In this document: positions 9,130 to 18,710 of the stretch, one piece after another | Layout of the letters: every line of letters starts with the position of its first letter | How positions within the stretch are numbered: the stretch's first letter is position 1 | From: Geminicoccus roseus DSM 18922 | GTDB taxonomy: Bacteria; Pseudomonadota; Alphaproteobacteria; Geminicoccales; Geminicoccaceae | Length of the DNA: 60,811 bases | Assembly (NCBI RefSeq): GCF_000427665.1 | Contig: NZ_ATYL01000005.1 | Span: forward strand, 1 to 60,811 | Reading direction: 5' to 3' | Made by a program: the position numbers and the translations under genes | Notes under the pieces: generated by a model | Databases searched by the model: none | The model's input: only the letters and a program-made list of their open reading frames with translations | What the model was told of the DNA's origin: nothing

Positions 9130-11898
9130 ATGAACATGACCACCATCAAACCGGCCGAGGGCGCGTCGGGTGCGCTTTGGACAAGCACCGGGGCCTTCAC
9201 CGCCTGTTTCGCGGTCTGGACGATCTTCTCGATCATCGGTCTGGGCATCAAGAATGAACTCGACCTCTCGGAGACCCAGTTCGGGCTGCTGGTAGGAACA
9301 CCGATTCTGAGCGGCGCCCTGTCGCGGGTCTTCCTCGGCATCTGGGCTGATCAGTACGGCGGCCGACGGATCTTCGCGCTCGTCATGGTCCTGGCCGCCA
9401 TCGCGACCTTCTTGACTTCCTGGGCCGACAGCTATCTCCTGCTGCTGCTGGCGGCCTTGGGCGTCGGCATCGCCGGCGGCTCGTTCGCGGTCGGTGTCAC
9501 TTACGTCGCGGCGTTCTATCCACCGGGCCAGCAAGGCACCGCGCTTGGCCTGTTCGGCTCCGGCAATGTCGGCGCCGCGGTCACCAAGTTCCTCGCCCCC
9601 TTCGTGATGGTGGCGATGGGGTGGCAGGCGGTCGCCCAGATCTGGGCCGCGGCCTTGCTCGTGATCGGCGTCGCCTTCTTTTTCCTCACGCCAGAGGATC
9701 CCGCATTCCGCGCGCGCCGCGAGAGTGGCATTGCGGCGGCGTCGATGCAGGACCAGCTCGCCGTGCTGCGCAACCTCCAGGTCTGGCGCTTCTCGCTCTA
9801 CTATTTCTTCGTTTTCGGCGGGTTCGTCGCCCTCGCCCTGTGGCTGCCGCGCTACCTGATTGGCGTCTACGGGCTCGGAATCGAGGCCGCGGGCGTGCTT
9901 GCAGCATTCTACTCAGTGCCGGCAAGCCTGTTCCGCATCTATGGAGGCCGCCTCTCGGATCGCTTCGGTGCGCGCTCGGTGCTCTACTGGACGTTCGGCG
10001 TCTCGGTGCTGTGTACCTTCATGCTGTCCTATCCGCCGACCGACTACGTGATCCACGGTATCCACGGGCCGATCGCGTTCTCAACCTCGATGGGCCTGGT
10101 GCCGTTCGTGGTGACGATCTTCGTCCTGGGCTTCTTCATGAGCCTGGGCAAGGCGGCGGTCTACAAGCACATCCCGGTCTACTACCCCCGTCACGTCGGT
10201 GCCGTGGGTGGGCTGGTCGGCATGATCGGCGGGCTGGGCGGCTTCATCCTGCCGCTGCTGTTCGGCGTGCTCAACGACCTGACAGGCGTCTGGACCAGCT
10301 GTTTCGTCCTGCTCCTGCTGCTGGTCACCGTGTCGCTGCTCTGGATGCATTTCGCGATCCGGCAGATGGAGGCCTCCGCCCTGCACGGGGAGCGGCCCGC
10401 TTCCTGGCCGGAACTCCCGGAGATGGAGCCGATCCACGACTCGGCGCTCCACGCCCCAGGGCCGACGCCGGTCGGCACTCCGGTAGTACAGCCACGCACG
10501 CTCGCCGACTGGCGGCCGGAGGATCCGGAATTCTGGGTGACCACCGGCAGGCCGATCGCGCGGCGGAACCTGTGGATCTCGACCTACTGCCTGCTGCTCG
10601 CGTTCGCGGTGTGGATGGTGTGGAGCGTGGTGGTGGCTAAGCTGCCGGCGATCGGCTTCGACTTCACGCCTGACCAACTCTTCTGGCTGGCAGCGCTGCC
10701 GGGATTGTCCGGAGCCACGCTGCGAATCTTCTACGCCTTTCTGGTCCCGATCTTCGGCGGCCGGCTCTGGACCACCGTCTCGACGGCGTCGCTCCTGATC
10801 CCCGCCTTCGGGATAGGCTATGTGGTGCAAGATCCCAACTCGCCGTACCTTATCTTCCTCGTGCTGGCGCTGCTCTGCGGCCTGGGCGGCGGCAACTTCG
10901 CTTCGTCCATGGCCAACATCAGCTTTTTCTTTCCCAAGTCCGAGAAGGGTAATGCGCTCGCGATCAACGCCGGCCTCGGCAACGTCGGCGTCAGCCTGAT
11001 GCAGTTGATCGTCCCGATCGTCATCACGATGAACCTGACAGGCGGGCCGGGCCAGACCGCTGGGCCGGACGGCGCGATGCTATGGATGCAGAACGCCGGG
11101 TTCGTCTGGGTGCCGCTGGTCATCATCGGCACGTTCACAGCCTGGTTCGGCATGAACGACATCCTGAGCGCGCGGTCCTCGTTCGCCGACCAGGTATCCA
11201 TCTTCCGGCGCATCCACACTTGGCTGATGTGCTGGCTTTACACGGGCACGTTCGGCACCTTCATCGGCATGTCGGCAGGCTTCCCGCTGCTGGCGGGCCT
11301 GGTGTTTCCCGAGGTAAACGCCCTACCCTTCGCCTTCGTCGGTCCGCTGGTGGGGGCGTTGTCGCGGGCCGGTACCGGCTGGATCGCCGACCGGCTGGGC
11401 GGCGCCCGAGTGACGTTCTGGGTGTTCGTGGCAATGATCGCGGCGGCCTTGGGAATGATCTGGTTCCTGGAGATGCGCAGCTTCTGGGGCTTCTTCCTGA
11501 TGGTGCTGCTGCTGTTCTTCGTGAGCGGCGTCGGCAATGCCTCGACCTTCCAGATGGTTCCCGGGATCATGCGTCGGGAGATGGACCGCACCGCACCCAA
11601 CCTTACCGAGCGCGAGCGCATCGCCAAAGCCGAGCGCGAGTCGGCGGCAGTCATCGGCTTCACCTCCGCCATCGCCGCATACGGCGCTTTCTATATTCCC
11701 AAGGCGTACGGGACCTCAATCTCGATGACCGGAGGGGCCGCCGCCGCGCTGTGGGGCTTCCTGATCTTCTACGTCGTCTGCGCCGTGATGACTTGGCTGG
11801 TCTACAGCGGTCCGCGCGGCACTCTGCGGAGCCTGCAACGGCCTCCGCTCCAACAAGCTGGCAAGCTCGCCCATGCAAGCGGAGGAAGCTCCCGATGA
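9130..11898 (+). CDS. narK: Fused double nitrate/nitrite transporter (NarK1-NarK2 type)
   Basis: A 922-residue inner-membrane protein with two complete major-facilitator units in tandem joined by a Pro-rich linker at about residues 415-475. The first unit has GIAGGSFAVGVTYVAAFYPP and GSGNVGAAVTKFLAP, the second GLGGGNFASSMANISFFFP and AGLGNVGVSLMQLIVP; these are the two nitrate-signature motifs of each half. In denitrifiers with this fusion, the first half is thought to be a proton-linked nitrate importer and the second a nitrate/nitrite exchanger. First gene of the operon; its TGA overlaps the narG ATG (ATGA). Start could be 9130 or 9136 (both ATG). Confidence 0.93.
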   Translation: MNMTTIKPAEGASGALWTSTGAFTACFAVWTIFSIIGLGIKNELDLSETQFGLLVGTPILSGALSRVFLGIWADQYGGRRIFALVMVLAAIATFLTSWADSYLLLLLAALGVGIAGGSFAVGVTYVAAFYPPGQQGTALGLFGSGNVGAAVTKFLAPFVMVAMGWQAVAQIWAAALLVIGVAFFFLTPEDPAFRARRESGIAAASMQDQLAVLRNLQVWRFSLYYFFVFGGFVALALWLPRYLIGVYGLGIEAAGVLAAFYSVPASLFRIYGGRLSDRFGARSVLYWTFGVSVLCTFMLSYPPTDYVIHGIHGPIAFSTSMGLVPFVVTIFVLGFFMSLGKAAVYKHIPVYYPRHVGAVGGLVGMIGGLGGFILPLLFGVLNDLTGVWTSCFVLLLLLVTVSLLWMHFAIRQMEASALHGERPASWPELPEMEPIHDSALHAPGPTPVGTPVVQPRTLADWRPEDPEFWVTTGRPIARRNLWISTYCLLLAFAVWMVWSVVVAKLPAIGFDFTPDQLFWLAALPGLSGATLRIFYAFLVPIFGGRLWTTVSTASLLIPAFGIGYVVQDPNSPYLIFLVLALLCGLGGGNFASSMANISFFFPKSEKGNALAINAGLGNVGVSLMQLIVPIVITMNLTGGPGQTAGPDGAMLWMQNAGFVWVPLVIIGTFTAWFGMNDILSARSSFADQVSIFRRIHTWLMCWLYTGTFGTFIGMSAGFPLLAGLVFPEVNALPFAFVGPLVGALSRAGTGWIADRLGGARVTFWVFVAMIAAALGMIWFLEMRSFWGFFLMVLLLFFVSGVGNASTFQMVPGIMRREMDRTAPNLTERERIAKAERESAAVIGFTSAIAAYGAFYIPKAYGTSISMTGGAAAALWGFLIFYVVCAVMTWLVYSGPRGTLRSLQRPPLQQAGKLAHASGGSSR

Positions 11899-14800
11899 GC
11901 CATTTCCTGGATCGTCTCACCTATTTCAGGCGAGTGCGGGACAAGTTCGCGGATGGTCACGGGATCACCACCAACGAGAGCCGCGAGTGGGAGGACGCCT
12001 ATCGCAAGCGTTGGGCGGCGGACAAGATCGTGCGCTCCACCCATGGCGTAAACTGCACCGGGTCCTGCTCCTGGAAAATCTACGTCAAGGGCGGCATCGT
12101 CACCTGGGAGACCCAGCAGACCGATTATCCCCGCACCCGCCCGGACCTTCCCAATCATGAGCCGCGCGGCTGCCCGCGCGGTGCCAGCTACAGCTGGTAT
12201 CTCTATTCAGGTACCCGCATCAAATACCCGCTCGTCCGCGCCCGTCTCCTGGGTGCCTGGCGCGATGCCCGGCGCAACCTTTCGCCGGTCGCGGCATGGC
12301 GCTCGATCGTCCAGGACCAGCACAAGCGGGCGAGCTGGGTGACTCGCCGCGGCCGCGGCGGGTTTGCCCGCGCCGGCTGGGACGAGGTCGCCGAGCTGAT
12401 CGCCGCCGCGAATGCCTACACCATCAAGGAATATGGCCCGGACCGGATCGCCGGCTTCTCGCCGATCCCGGCCATGTCGATGATCTCCTATGCCGCAGGC
12501 AGCCGCTACCTCTCGCTGATCGGCGGCACGCTGCTCAGCTTCTACGATTGGTACTGCGACCTGCCGCCCTCCTCGCCGCAGACCTGGGGCGAGCAGACCG
12601 ATGTGCCGGAGAGTGCGGACTGGTACAACGCCGGTTTCCTGCTCGTCTGGGGATCGAACATCCCGCAGACCCGCTCGCCGGACGCGCATTTCTACACCGA
12701 GGCGCGCTACAAGGGCACCAAGAGCGTGGTCATCACGCCCGACTTCAGCGAGGCGTCCAAGTTCGCCGACCTGTGGCTGCATCCCAAGCAGGGCACCGAC
12801 GCGGCACTGGCATTGGCGCTGGGGCACGTCGTCCTGCGCGAGTACCACGTTGACCGGACCGTTCCCTACTTCGCGGACTATGTCCGCCGCTTCAGCGACT
12901 TTCCCCTGCTGGTGAAGCTCGTGGAGCGGGACGGCCGGCTGGTGCCCGACCGGCTCTTGCGCGCTGCCGACTTCGAGGCTGCGCTGGGCGAGGCCAACCA
13001 GACCGACTGGAAGCCGGTCGCCATCGACGAGATCAGCGGGGAGGTCGTGTGTCCGGTGGGCTCGGCGGGCTTCCGCTGGGGCGACCCGGGCAAGTGGAAC
13101 CTTGAGGAGAAGGACGGCAAAGGGCGGGAGGTCCGCCTGCGGGTCGGCCTTGAGGGCGACCACGACGAGGTCGTGCCGGTCGCCTTCCCCTATTTCGGCA
13201 CGGTCGCACCCGAGGCCTTCGTCGCCACGGGCCATGACGAAGTACTGGTGCGCAACGTTCCGGCCAAGGCGATGACGCTCGTTGGCGGCCCGAGCTATGT
13301 CGCCTCGGTCTACGACCTCTTCCTCGCCAACTACGGGATCGACCGCGGGTTCGGCGGCGGCAATGTCGCAAAGAGCTACAATGAAGACGTGCCCTTCACC
13401 CCTGCCTGGGCGGAGAAGGTCTGCGGCGTCCCGCGCCAGGCGATCATCCAGGTCGCGCGCGAGTTCGCGACCAACGCGGAGATGACCGACGGCCGCTCCA
13501 TGGTGATCCTGGGTGCCGGGCTCAACCACTGGTACCACATGGACATGAGCTACCGCGGCATCATCGCCCTGCTGGTGATGTGCGGCTGCGTGGGCAAGTC
13601 GGGCGGCGGCTGGGCCCACTATGTGGGGCAGGAAAAGCTCCGGCCGCAGACCGGCTGGCTGCCGCTCGCGTTCGCCGCCGACTGGGTGCGCCCGCCACGC
13701 CAGATGAACGGCACCTCGTTCTTCTACGCGCACAGCGACCAGTGGCGCTACGAGACGCTCAAGATCTCCGACATCATCTCGCCGACGGCCCCTCCGGGCG
13801 ACTGGTCGGGTGCCATGATCGACTACAACGTCAAGGCGGAGCGGATGGGATGGCTTCCCTCGGCGCCGCAGCTCGACGTCAACCCGATCGAGCTCGGCAG
13901 CAGGCTCGTCACGAGCGGCGAGGATCCCGCGGCGGTCCTGCCGGCGAGGCTGCAGTCGGGCAAGGTGAAGCTTGCATGCCACGACCCGGACAATCCGAGG
14001 AACTGGCCGCGCAACATGTTCTTCTGGCGCTCCAACGTCCTAGGTGCGAGCGGCAAGGGGCACGAATACTTCCTCAAGCATCTCGTGGGCTCGCTGCACG
14101 GCGTCGTCGGCACGGACGACGTGCGTGCCGGCATCCAGAAGCCGCAGGAGGTCGTCTGGCACGAGGAGGCGCCGGCGGGAAAGCTCGACCTGATGGTCAA
14201 CATCGATTTCCGCATGTCGACCACCAGCCTCTACTCGGACATCGTGCTGCCGACAGCGACCTGGTACGAGAAGCACGACCTCAACACCTCGGACATGCAC
14301 CCGTTCATCCATCCGCTGACTGCGGCGGTGGATCCGGTCTGGGAGTGCAAGAGCGACTGGAACATCTTCCGCGCGATCGCGAAGAAGTTCTCCGAGGTGG
14401 CGCCCGAGGTGCTGGGGGTCGAGCACGACGTGGTCCTGTCGCCGATCCAGCACGATACCAAGGCCGAACTGGCCCAGCCCTACGAGCCGCTCGACTGGGC
14501 GAAGGGCGAGTGCGATCCGGTGCCCGGCAAGACGATGCCGGGCGTCACGGTGGTCCAGCGCGACTACCCTGCGACCTACGCCCGCTTCACCTCGCTGGGG
14601 CCGGCGCTTGAGAAGCTCGGCAACGGCGCCAAGGGGCTGAACTGGGACACCAAGCACGAGGTCGATCTGCTCGGCCGGCTCAACGGGCTCGTTCCCGAGG
14701 GCCCGACCGCCGGGCGCCCCAAGGTCGACACCGACATCGATGCCTGCGAAACAATCCTGATGCTGGCGCCGGAGACCAACGGGGAGGTCGCGGTCAAGGC

Positions 14801-15680
14801 GTGGGCCTCGCTGTCCAAAGCGACCGGGCGCGATCACGCCCACCTCGCCGAAGGCAAGGAAGAGGAGAAGATCCGCTTTCGCGACGTGGTGTCCCAGCCG
14901 CGCAAGATCATCTCCTCGCCGATCTGGTCCGGGCTGGAGAGCGAGCACGTCTGCTACAATGCCGGCTACACCAACGTCCACGAGCTGATCCCCTGGCGGA
15001 CGCTGACCGGCCGGCAGCAGCTCTACCTGGACCATCACTGGATGCGGGCGTTCGGCGAGGGGTTTGTGACCTGGCGACCGCCGATCGACACGCGGACGGT
15101 CCGGCAGGTGCTGGGCAAGCTCCCGAACGGCAATCCCGAGATCCAGCTCAACATCCTGACGCCGCACCAGAAGTGGGGGATCCACTCCACCTATACCGAG
15201 AACCTGATCATGCTCAGCCTTAACCGGGGCGGGCCGACGGTGTGGATCAGCGAGGTCGACGCCAAGGCCGCCGGCATTGAGGACAACGACTGGATCGAGG
15301 CGTTCAACGTGAACGGCGCGCTCACGGCGCGCGCCATCGTCTCGCAGCGCGTGATGCCGGGCTCCGCCATCATGTACCATGCCCAGGAGAAGATGGTGAA
15401 CACGGTGGGCTCGGAGATCACCGGGCAGCGCGGCGGCATCCACAACAGCGTCACGCGGATCAACATGAAGCCGACCCACATGATCGGCGGCTATGTCCAG
15501 TTCGCCTACGGCTTCAACTACTACGGCACCGTCGGCGCCAACCGCGACGAGTTCGTGATCGTGCGCAAGATGAGTGCAGTGAACTGGTTCGATAAGGCGG
15601 TGGACGACCATGCCAGCGGCCAGGCGACCGCGGACTGGGGGCAAGGGAACCAGGCCGCGACGGCGGAGGTGAGCCGATGA
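11895..15680 (+). CDS. narG: Respiratory nitrate reductase alpha subunit
   Basis: A 1261-residue catalytic subunit reducing nitrate to nitrite with a molybdenum bis-MGD cofactor on the cytoplasmic face. It starts at the ATG at 11895 behind GGAGGAAGCTCCCG. His50 and the following Cys in HGVNCTGSC and EPRGCPRGAS hold the first iron-sulfur cluster; the region DLPPSSPQTWGEQTD carries the Asp expected as molybdenum ligand, followed by WGSNIPQTRSPDAH. The C-terminal cofactor domain has GQRGGIHNSVTRINMKPTHM. Length and motifs are as in other NarG proteins, with no lesions. It overlaps narH by 4 bp. Confidence 0.97.
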   Translation: MSHFLDRLTYFRRVRDKFADGHGITTNESREWEDAYRKRWAADKIVRSTHGVNCTGSCSWKIYVKGGIVTWETQQTDYPRTRPDLPNHEPRGCPRGASYSWYLYSGTRIKYPLVRARLLGAWRDARRNLSPVAAWRSIVQDQHKRASWVTRRGRGGFARAGWDEVAELIAAANAYTIKEYGPDRIAGFSPIPAMSMISYAAGSRYLSLIGGTLLSFYDWYCDLPPSSPQTWGEQTDVPESADWYNAGFLLVWGSNIPQTRSPDAHFYTEARYKGTKSVVITPDFSEASKFADLWLHPKQGTDAALALALGHVVLREYHVDRTVPYFADYVRRFSDFPLLVKLVERDGRLVPDRLLRAADFEAALGEANQTDWKPVAIDEISGEVVCPVGSAGFRWGDPGKWNLEEKDGKGREVRLRVGLEGDHDEVVPVAFPYFGTVAPEAFVATGHDEVLVRNVPAKAMTLVGGPSYVASVYDLFLANYGIDRGFGGGNVAKSYNEDVPFTPAWAEKVCGVPRQAIIQVAREFATNAEMTDGRSMVILGAGLNHWYHMDMSYRGIIALLVMCGCVGKSGGGWAHYVGQEKLRPQTGWLPLAFAADWVRPPRQMNGTSFFYAHSDQWRYETLKISDIISPTAPPGDWSGAMIDYNVKAERMGWLPSAPQLDVNPIELGSRLVTSGEDPAAVLPARLQSGKVKLACHDPDNPRNWPRNMFFWRSNVLGASGKGHEYFLKHLVGSLHGVVGTDDVRAGIQKPQEVVWHEEAPAGKLDLMVNIDFRMSTTSLYSDIVLPTATWYEKHDLNTSDMHPFIHPLTAAVDPVWECKSDWNIFRAIAKKFSEVAPEVLGVEHDVVLSPIQHDTKAELAQPYEPLDWAKGECDPVPGKTMPGVTVVQRDYPATYARFTSLGPALEKLGNGAKGLNWDTKHEVDLLGRLNGLVPEGPTAGRPKVDTDIDACETILMLAPETNGEVAVKAWASLSKATGRDHAHLAEGKEEEKIRFRDVVSQPRKIISSPIWSGLESEHVCYNAGYTNVHELIPWRTLTGRQQLYLDHHWMRAFGEGFVTWRPPIDTRTVRQVLGKLPNGNPEIQLNILTPHQKWGIHSTYTENLIMLSLNRGGPTVWISEVDAKAAGIEDNDWIEAFNVNGALTARAIVSQRVMPGSAIMYHAQEKMVNTVGSEITGQRGGIHNSVTRINMKPTHMIGGYVQFAYGFNYYGTVGANRDEFVIVRKMSAVNWFDKAVDDHASGQATADWGQGNQAATAEVSR

Positions 15681-17203
15681 AGGTCCGCGCCCAGATCTCC
15701 ATGGTGCTCAATCTCGACAAGTGCATCGGCTGCCATACCTGCTCGATCACCTGCAAGAACGTCTGGACCAATCGCGAAGGCGTCGAATACGCCTGGTTCA
15801 ACAACGTCGAGTCCAAGCCGGGTGTCGGCTACCCCAAGGACTGGGAGAACCAGAACCGCTGGAAGGGCGGCTGGGTAAGGAAGAAGAACGGCAGGATCGA
15901 GCCACGCATCGGCTCGAAGTGGCGGATACTTTCCAAGATCTTCGCTAATCCGGACCTGCCGGAGATCGACGATTTCTACGAGCCCTACACCTTTGAGTAC
16001 GAATGGCTGCAGAAGGCGCCCGAGCTCATGGCGCAGCCTTCCGCCAAGCCACGATCGCTCGTTACCGGTGAGGTGATGACGAAGATCGAGTGGAGCGGCA
16101 ACTGGGAGGACGACCTTGGCGGTGAGTTCGTCAAGCGTTCCCGCGACTACAACTTCGAGGGTATCGAGAAGGAGATCTACGGCCAGTTCGAGCAGACTTT
16201 CCTGATGTACCTGCCGAGGCTTTGCGAGCACTGCCTCAATCCGTCCTGCCTGGCCTCCTGCCCCTCGGGCGCCATCTACAAGCGGGCGGAGGACGGTATC
16301 GTCCTGATCGACCAGGAGAAGTGCCGCGGCTGGCGGATGTGCGTTTCGGGCTGCCCGTACAAGAAGATCTATTACAACTGGTCGACCGGTAAGTCCGAGA
16401 AGTGCATCTTCTGCTACCCGCGGATCGAGACGGGACAGCCGACGGTCTGCTCGGAGACCTGCGTCGGCCGCATCCGCTACCTGGGCGTCGTGCTCTATGA
16501 CGCCGACCGCATCCATGCAGCCGCGTCCGTGGAGAATCCCAAGGACCTTTACCCGGCACAGCTCGGGGTATTCCTCGATCCCTACGATCCGACCGTGCAG
16601 GAGCAGGCACGCCGCGACGGCGTGCCGGAGGCATGGATCGAGGCGGCCACCCGCTCGCCGGTCTACAAGATGGCCATGGAATGGAAAGTCGCCTTTCCGC
16701 TCCATCCCGAGTACCGCACCCTGCCCATGGTCTGGTACGTGCCGCCGCTCTCGCCGATCCAGTCGGCGGCCGAGGCCGGCAAGATGTCGGTCAACCACGG
16801 CATGCCGGACGTGCGCTCGCTGCGGATCCCGATGCGCTACCTCGCCAACCTGCTCACGGCGGGCGACGAGGAACCGGTCGCGCGGGCGCTCGAACGGATG
16901 CTGGCGATGCGGGCCTACATGCGGGCGAAGAGCGTGGAGGGCCGGATCGACGGGAGCATCGCCGAGCAGGTGGGCCTCACCGCTGTGACGATCGAAGAGA
17001 TGTACCGCTACATGGCGCTCGCGGCCTACGAGGACCGCTACGTCATCCCGACTAACCATCGCGAGACCAGCGAGGACGCCTATCTCCTGCGCGGCTCGAC
17101 CGGGTTCGGCTTCAAGGAGCCGACCGACGGATCGACGAAGCTCAACCTGTTCGGCGGCTCCAAGCGGACGCCGCGCAAGCCATACATGGACATTCCGACA
17201 TGA
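15677..17203 (+). CDS. narH: Respiratory nitrate reductase beta subunit
   Basis: A 508-residue iron-sulfur protein that passes electrons from NarI to NarG. Four Cys groups are visible: CIGCHTCSITCKNVW near the start, CEHCLNPSCLASCPSGA, CRGWRMCVSGCPYKK and CIFCYPRIETGQ with CSETCVG. The Trp inside CRGWRMC marks the cluster that is 3Fe-4S rather than 4Fe-4S. The ATG overlaps the narG stop, and its own stop overlaps narJ (ATGA), indicating translational coupling. Confidence 0.97.
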   Translation: MKVRAQISMVLNLDKCIGCHTCSITCKNVWTNREGVEYAWFNNVESKPGVGYPKDWENQNRWKGGWVRKKNGRIEPRIGSKWRILSKIFANPDLPEIDDFYEPYTFEYEWLQKAPELMAQPSAKPRSLVTGEVMTKIEWSGNWEDDLGGEFVKRSRDYNFEGIEKEIYGQFEQTFLMYLPRLCEHCLNPSCLASCPSGAIYKRAEDGIVLIDQEKCRGWRMCVSGCPYKKIYYNWSTGKSEKCIFCYPRIETGQPTVCSETCVGRIRYLGVVLYDADRIHAAASVENPKDLYPAQLGVFLDPYDPTVQEQARRDGVPEAWIEAATRSPVYKMAMEWKVAFPLHPEYRTLPMVWYVPPLSPIQSAAEAGKMSVNHGMPDVRSLRIPMRYLANLLTAGDEEPVARALERMLAMRAYMRAKSVEGRIDGSIAEQVGLTAVTIEEMYRYMALAAYEDRYVIPTNHRETSEDAYLLRGSTGFGFKEPTDGSTKLNLFGGSKRTPRKPYMDIPT

Positions 17204-17913
17204 CGGAACATACCGACATGAGGATGACGTTGCGCGCGATGTCCCTGCTGCTGGGCTATCCCTCGGCCGAGCTGCAGGCCCATGTCGGCGAGCTCCGGGC
17301 GGCGCTCCGTGCCGAAGGCGCACTGCCGCCCGAGGCGCTGCGGCGGCTGGAGCCACTGCTCCGGTCGTTCGAGACCGAGGATCTGCTCGATCTCCAGGCC
17401 GCCTATAGCGAGCTGTTCGACCGCTCCCGGGCGCTGTCGCTTCACCTGTTCGAGCATGTCCACGGCGACAGCCGCGAACGTGGCCAGGCAATGATCGATC
17501 TGGGCCAGCAATATGTCGATCGCGGCTTCGTCATGGAGGTGGCGGAACTGCCCGACTTCCTCCCGATGTTCCTGGAGTTCCTCTCGTGCTCGCCGCCGAG
17601 GGAAGCGCGCGAATGGCTGGGCGAACCGGCGCACGTGCTCGCCGTGCTGGACCAGCGGCTCTCCGAAAGGGACTCGCCCTATGCGGCGGTCTTCCACGCG
17701 CTCCTGGCGCTCGCCAGTGCCATGCCCGACCGTGCTGCGGTGGAGGAACTGGAGCAGCGCACCGCCCCCAAGGCGGAGAAGTCGATCGATGAGGAGTGGG
17801 AAGATGCCCCGGTGAATTTCGGTGCGCCGGTCCCGGACCATGGTGGGCCGACCGGGGTGGTTGCGAAGATCAGGGCGGCACGCCGTGCCGTCCAGGCAGT
17901 GATCAAGAGCTGA
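17200..17913 (+). CDS. narJ: Nitrate reductase assembly chaperone
   Basis: A 237-residue helical chaperone of the NarJ/TorD group needed for cofactor insertion into NarG before membrane docking. It shows SLLLGYPSAELQAHV, then a helical body with YSELFDRSRALSLHLFEHVH, the typical SLHLFEHVHGDSRERGQAM block, and LPDFLPMFLEFLS. The C-terminal tail is charged and probably flexible. It begins within the narH stop and is followed 11 bp later by narI. Confidence 0.95.
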   Translation: MTEHTDMRMTLRAMSLLLGYPSAELQAHVGELRAALRAEGALPPEALRRLEPLLRSFETEDLLDLQAAYSELFDRSRALSLHLFEHVHGDSRERGQAMIDLGQQYVDRGFVMEVAELPDFLPMFLEFLSCSPPREAREWLGEPAHVLAVLDQRLSERDSPYAAVFHALLALASAMPDRAAVEELEQRTAPKAEKSIDEEWEDAPVNFGAPVPDHGGPTGVVAKIRAARRAVQAVIKS

Positions 17914-17924
17914 CGGAGGACGTG

Positions 17925-18710
17925 ATGCGCGAGTTCACGAACTATCTGCTGTTCGGCTGGTATCCGTACCTGGCGGTCATCGTCCTCGTCGTCGGAAGCA
18001 TCCTGCGCTTCGACAAGGGCCAGTACTCCTGGCGCTCTCAATCGTCGCAGTTCCTGCGCCGTAGGCAGATGATCCTGGGGTCCAATCTGTTCCACCTGGG
18101 GATTCTGGTCTTGTTGTTTGGCCATTTCGTCGGACTCCTGACGCCCATCGGCGTCTTCGACTTCTTCGGTGTCGCCCATGGCTTCAAGCAGCTGACCGCC
18201 TTGGTGGTGGGTGGGATCGCGGGCATCGCCGCGTTTGTCGGCTGCAGCCTGCTCCTGCATCGCCGCCTGTTCGACGCGCGGGTGCGGCGCAGCTCTTCCA
18301 TCGGCGACATCGCCGTCCTCGTGCTGCTCTGGCTGCAGCTCGTCCTCGGCCTGGCGACCACGTTCTGGACGATCGACCACCTCGACGGCAGCGAAATGGT
18401 CCTGTTCATGGGATGGGCGCAAGGCATGCTGACCTTCGATCCCGGCTCGGCCAACCTGATCGTCGATGCTTACCTCGTGTACAAGCTGCACATCCTCTTG
18501 GGCCTCACCTTGTTCCTGATCACTCCGTTCACTCGTCTGGTCCACATCTGGAGCGCCCCGATCTGGTTTCTGTTCCGGCCGGGCTACCAGATCGTGCGCT
18601 CGCGCCTGAAGGTGGGAGGCAGCACGACGCCGACCCACGGGCCTGCGGGCCTGGCGCCGAGCTTCGGGGGTGATGCCGTGGTGCGCGGCCAGAGCGAGAG
18701 CGGCCAATGA
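17925..18710 (+). CDS. narI: Respiratory nitrate reductase gamma subunit, cytochrome b
   Basis: A 261-residue membrane anchor with five helices that oxidises quinol and carries two b hemes. Start at ATG 17925 behind GACGGAGGACGTG; an upstream GTG is less likely. Heme ligands are visible as the His pair in NLFHLGILVLLFGHF and the pair in YKLHILLGLTLFL and FTRLVHIWSAP. After the last helix a hydrophilic tail of about 40 residues (TTPTHGPAGLAPSFGG) is longer than usual. Its stop overlaps the next ATG. Confidence 0.95.
   Translation: MREFTNYLLFGWYPYLAVIVLVVGSILRFDKGQYSWRSQSSQFLRRRQMILGSNLFHLGILVLLFGHFVGLLTPIGVFDFFGVAHGFKQLTALVVGGIAGIAAFVGCSLLLHRRLFDARVRRSSSIGDIAVLVLLWLQLVLGLATTFWTIDHLDGSEMVLFMGWAQGMLTFDPGSANLIVDAYLVYKLHILLGLTLFLITPFTRLVHIWSAPIWFLFRPGYQIVRSRLKVGGSTTPTHGPAGLAPSFGGDAVVRGQSESGQ

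Noticed and set aside
11082-11894. In-frame extension upstream of narG giving a 1532-residue protein
   Set aside because: It runs antiparallel in frame to narK coding sequence with no homology; the ATG at 11895 with GGAGGAAG upstream gives the normal NarG length.
12207-13982. 591-codon minus frame opposite narG
   Set aside because: Shadow frame of narG; no recognisable family.
15521-17491. 656-codon open frame on the minus strand opposite narH
   Set aside because: GC-rich shadow of narH; Arg/His/Leu-rich without domains, while the plus strand has full iron-sulfur motifs.
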